Source: Treponema sp.
GTDB taxonomy: Bacteria > Spirochaetota > Spirochaetia > Treponematales > Breznakiellaceae
Length of the DNA: 8,880 nt
Reading direction: 5' to 3'
Assembly (NCBI GenBank): GCA_031289935.1
Contig: JAITON010000169.1
Location: 1 to 8,880, forward strand
Part shown: positions 7,549 through 8,880 of the stretch, piece by piece
Numbering within the stretch: the first letter of the stretch is position 1
How the letters are laid out: every line of letters begins with the position of its first letter
Made by a program: the position numbers and the translations under genes
The notes under the pieces: model-generated
Told to the model about the DNA's origin: nothing
What the model saw: the letters and a program-made list of their open reading frames with translations, nothing else
Database searches by the model: none

Positions 7549-8275
7549 CCGAGAAAAAATCTTCCTCGGTGCAGACCGCATCGACGGGACGGTCCCAGGG
7601 ATCTGCCGGGATGGCTGGCAGTACCTGAAAGTCCGCGCAGAAGCCAACGCAGAAACGCCGGGGACAGTCCCGGCCCGTTTCGTCCAGGAAACGGTCGTAG
7701 AAGCCCCCACCATGACCCAGACGATTACCGGCGCGGTCAAAGGCCAGACCCGGGAGCAGTACCAGCCAGGGATCGTCCCCCGGAACAAAGCGCTCCCCCG
7801 GCCCGCTATCCCGGCCTGCGGTAGCTCCCGGTTCACGGATACCAAAGGGGCCGCAGCGCCAGGGCCCGTCAACACTCCCGACTCGGTAAAACCCGAGCCT
7901 GTTCCCGGCCTCAATCCGGGGGGCGAACACGGTTTTGCCCCCGGCCAGGGCTGCCTCCAAAAGGGGGCCTGTGTCAATCTCCCAGGAAGTGGAGATGAAA
8001 ATCAGCAGGACCGGGTAGGCCCGCCAAATATCCTGGGCAGAGAGGCGGACCGCCGTCCGTCCGCCCCGGAGGGTAAGCTCCTCCGGAGCCAGGGCCGAGA
8101 TCCGCCTCCGTATATCAGCCCGGAGTGTCTCCTTGGATAGTTGCTCATTCGTGCAGGCCGCCGTGGTCCAGCCGAAAGCAGTCTGCCTGGCCGTATCACC
8201 CAGCCACTGTGCCGATTTCTCCGTCAAATCGACTAAATCCTGCTCTCTGCGGGGGAGCCAATCGCTCTGTGCCAT
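7451..8275 (-). CDS. 5-formyltetrahydrofolate cyclo-ligase, with N- and C-terminal extensions
   Basis: Converts 5-formyl-THF to 5,10-methenyl-THF using ATP, returning a storage/inhibitory folate to the one-carbon pool in the cytoplasm. Family signatures are in order: SKETLRADIRRR (47-58), STSWEIDT (95-102), GPFGIREP (142-149), LPGLAFD (174-180), GHGGGFYD (187-194) and DRPVDAVCTEEDF (228-240). The core, about 47-243, has the usual length, but the ORF is 274 aa. Residues 1-46 precede the family's usual start. The only in-frame ATG is at 8275, with a strong AAGGAG (8281-8286) five bases upstream, so the extension is probably translated. It contains SDWLPRREQDLVDL (4-17) and TAFGW (32-36), which resemble the N-terminus of another protein family I associate with spirochaetes. 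Residues 243-274 form a Pro/Gly/Arg-rich tail encoded antisense to the recG 3' end. The enzyme should be active; both extensions look acquired. Confidence 0.9.
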   Translation of the reverse strand: MAQSDWLPRREQDLVDLTEKSAQWLGDTARQTAFGWTTAACTNEQLSKETLRADIRRRISALAPEELTLRGGRTAVRLSAQDIWRAYPVLLIFISTSWEIDTGPLLEAALAGGKTVFAPRIEAGNRLGFYRVGSVDGPWRCGPFGIREPGATAGRDSGPGERFVPGDDPWLVLLPGLAFDRAGNRLGHGGGFYDRFLDETGRDCPRRFCVGFCADFQVLPAIPADPWDRPVDAVCTEEDFFSVTCPYPERGVPGRGPRPHSGVPAGGAPDRPPA

Positions 8276-8277
8276 AA

Positions 8278-8430
8278 CTACTCCTTCGCACTGGACAGCG
8301 GTGCCAGAGACTTTTGCCCCCTTTTGATATTCCCGGCAGAACGCTCCATAAGTATGTAAGTCCCGTACTGGGTATGTACACCGTCAATAGTAGCCCAGAG
8401 CATCCCCTGAGGTCCACCGGTAAAAAACAT
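8278..8430 (-). CDS. Possible 50-aa leader ORF before the cyclo-ligase gene
   Basis: An ATG at 8430 opens a 50-codon frame ending with TAG at 8278-8280, two bases before the cyclo-ligase ATG. The cyclo-ligase Shine-Dalgarno is formed by its last two sense codons (AAG GAG), an arrangement typical of translational coupling. The peptide begins MFFTGGPQGMLWATIDGV and ends in a basic, serine-containing tail; I recognise no family. Its own Shine-Dalgarno is weak (GGAAAAAACTG before the ATG) and I find no clear minus-strand promoter upstream. The frame extends about 15 codons further upstream without an ATG before a stop. It could be a real small gene, a remnant of a larger one, or chance. Confidence 0.3.
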   Translation of the reverse strand: MFFTGGPQGMLWATIDGVHTQYGTYILMERSAGNIKRGQKSLAPLSSAKE

Positions 8431-8448
8431 CAGTTTTTTCCGGGCCCA

Positions 8449-8477
8449 TTGACAGTTTTTGCGGGTTTTGCTATGCT
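8449..8477 (+). promoter_or_regulatory. Sigma70-type promoter of tRNA-Asp
   Basis: A perfect TTGACA (8449-8454) and TATGCT (8472-8477) are separated by the optimal 17 bases. Transcription would start at about 8484, only three bases before the mature tRNA 5' end, so RNase P would have a very short leader to remove. Confidence 0.8.
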
Positions 8478-8486
8478 ATAAAACAT

Positions 8487-8561
8487 GGGGGCGTAGCGAA
8501 GCTGGTTTATCGCGCTGGCCTGTCAAGCCGGAGATCGCGGGTTCGAGCCCCGTCGCTCCCG
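8487..8561 (+). tRNA. tRNA-Asp, anticodon GTC
   Basis: The cloverleaf is complete. Acceptor 8487-8493 pairs with 8554-8560 (one G-U). The D-stem is GCGA/TCGC. The anticodon stem CTGGC/GCCGG encloses CTGTCAA with anticodon GTC at 8522-8524. The T-stem GCGGG/CCCGT closes loop TTCGAGC. The discriminator is G (8561), as expected for aspartate tRNAs. CCA is not encoded and must be added after transcription. It is flanked by its own promoter and by a hairpin terminator at 8569-8603. Confidence 0.97.
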
Positions 8562-8568
8562 TTACGAA

Positions 8569-8603
8569 AAGAGGCTGTCCGAGAATTTCTTGGACAGCCT
8601 CTT
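8569..8603. terminator. Long hairpin shared by two convergent tRNA genes
   Basis: AAGAGGCTGTCC (8569-8580) and GGACAGCCTCTT (8592-8603) are perfect complements over 12 bp. The inner bases continue pairing (one G-U) to a 3-base loop (ATT), for 16 bp in total. On the minus strand the stem ends in four T's followed by CG, giving a recognisable U-run for tRNA-Pro. On the plus strand the stem ends in CTT then GATTT, a poor U-run for tRNA-Asp. It sits 7 nt after tRNA-Asp and 54 nt after tRNA-Pro, so a bidirectional terminator is the simplest reading. Confidence 0.75.
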
Positions 8604-8634
8604 GATTTGCAGGCCTGAAGATTGGCCAACGCTT

Positions 8635-8680
8635 CGGTTCAAATCTGCTTTTTCTTCTCGGGCAAGGCGGATTTGAACCG
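8635..8680. repeat. Inverted copy of the tRNA-Pro T-arm beyond its 3' end
   Basis: CGGTTCAAATCTGC (8635-8648) is the reverse complement, at 13 of 14 positions, of GCGGATTTGAACCG (8667-8680), which is the T-arm of the tRNA-Pro gene seen on the plus strand. Eighteen bases separate the arms. In an unprocessed tRNA-Pro transcript they could pair and compete with correct T-arm folding. Confidence 0.6.
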
Positions 8681-8730
8681 CCGACCTCTTGGTCCCGAAC
8701 CAAGCGCGCTACCAGCTGCGCTATTGCCCG
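8658..8730 (-). tRNA. tRNA-Pro, anticodon CGG
   Basis: Read on the minus strand, acceptor CGGGCAA pairs perfectly with TTGCCCG, and the discriminator is A (position 8658). The D-stem is GCGC/GCGC. The anticodon stem CTTGG/CCAAG encloses TTCGGGA with anticodon CGG. The T-stem GGCGG/CCGCC closes loop TTCAAAT. It reads the proline codon CCG. CCA is not encoded. A consensus promoter lies just upstream (8745-8774), and the hairpin at 8569-8603 probably ends the transcript. Confidence 0.97.
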
Positions 8731-8744
8731 TAAAAACTACTTTC

Positions 8745-8774
8745 ATTATATTCCTAGAGACCCCGGAGTGTCAA
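8745..8774 (-). promoter_or_regulatory. Consensus sigma70 promoter of tRNA-Pro
   Basis: On the minus strand a perfect TTGACA (8769-8774) and a perfect TATAAT (8745-8750) are 18 bases apart. Initiation near 8738 would give a leader of about eight bases before the tRNA 5' end at 8730. This is the strongest promoter in the window and implies high, growth-linked expression. Confidence 0.85.
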
Positions 8775-8880
8775 TCCATCCCGATTATCTAAACTTGCCC
8801 ACAATTTTTAAGCAAAAACATACGGGCGAAGTTATTTGCTTCGACATCGGCTTTCAGAGAGCCGGCTTCCACTCTCTAAG
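8775..8880. other. Right-edge intergenic stretch, no convincing gene
   Basis: A short hairpin CGGCT/AGCCG (8848-8852 and 8860-8864) can form, with a competing pairing between AGAGAG (8856-8861) and TCTCT (8873-8877). On the minus strand a stop-bounded frame (8789-8875, 28 codons) contains ADVEANNFARMFLLK, faintly reminiscent of the 'E-x-x-A-N-x-F-A-x-x-L-L' helix of ImmA/IrrE-type proteins, but a stop at 8876-8878 cuts it off upstream. It may be a decayed gene end or chance. Confidence 0.2.

Noticed and set aside
6571..7977. Long minus-strand open frame (468 codons) antisense to recG and overlapping the cyclo-ligase
   Set aside because: It is out of frame with the clear cyclo-ligase signatures, crosses the recG core antisense and shows no recognisable motif. 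Long antisense frames are expected in G+C-rich genes.
8002..8199. Minus-strand 65-codon frame inside the cyclo-ligase gene
   Set aside because: Shadow frame. Only its internal ATG at 8148 is of interest, as a possible relic of the native cyclo-ligase start.
8476..8703. Minus-strand frame of 75 codons across the two tRNA genes
   Set aside because: Its peptide (EVGGSNPPCPRR, GATGLEPAISG) is the familiar artefact of translating through tRNA genes.
1..8880. CRISPR array, insertion sequence, toxin-antitoxin or defence system
   Set aside because: No spaced repeat array, transposase, terminal inverted repeats or recognisable defence genes are visible. The content is housekeeping apart from the points listed.

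Overview
This window is mostly bacterial housekeeping DNA. It is G+C-rich in the genes and A+T-rich in the control regions. It most resembles a treponeme-like spirochaete, possibly of the insect-gut group. That assignment is an inference from the loose lipobox of the lipoprotein at the left edge, from a short N-terminal segment on the folate enzyme that I associate with spirochaetal proteins, and from the general look of DnaE and RecG. It is not proven by anything decisive in the window.

Layout: 1-250 (minus) is the start of a lipoprotein gene that runs off the left edge. 251-526 is an A+T-rich divergent control region with a promoter for the lipoprotein gene, T-tracts, a perfect tandem 10-mer and a possible start-proximal promoter for dnaE. 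A plus-strand replication/repair block follows: dnaE (527-4663, replicative DNA polymerase III alpha), a YggT-family membrane protein (4781-5368) and recG (5392-7548, fork-remodelling helicase). Only 23 nt separate the last two, so they are probably co-transcribed. Facing them on the minus strand is a 5-formyltetrahydrofolate cyclo-ligase gene (7451-8275) whose 3' end overlaps recG by 98 nt. A possible 50-codon leader ORF (8278-8430) precedes it. The right end holds two convergent tRNA genes, tRNA-Asp(GTC) on plus and tRNA-Pro(CGG) on minus. Each has a near-perfect -35/-10 promoter, and a single long hairpin lies between them and probably terminates both. The last ~100 bases show no convincing gene.

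Functionally, DnaE makes DNA and, because all nine metal-ligand positions of its PHP domain are intact, may proofread its own product. RecG rescues stalled forks. The cyclo-ligase recycles 5-formyl-THF into the one-carbon pool. The two tRNAs serve translation.

I see no new defence system, mobile element or CRISPR array. The most unusual points are a tandem-duplicated OB fold in a long DnaE (1378 aa), the fused-looking N-terminus and overprinted C-terminal tail of the cyclo-ligase, and an inverted copy of the tRNA-Pro T-arm just beyond its 3' end.
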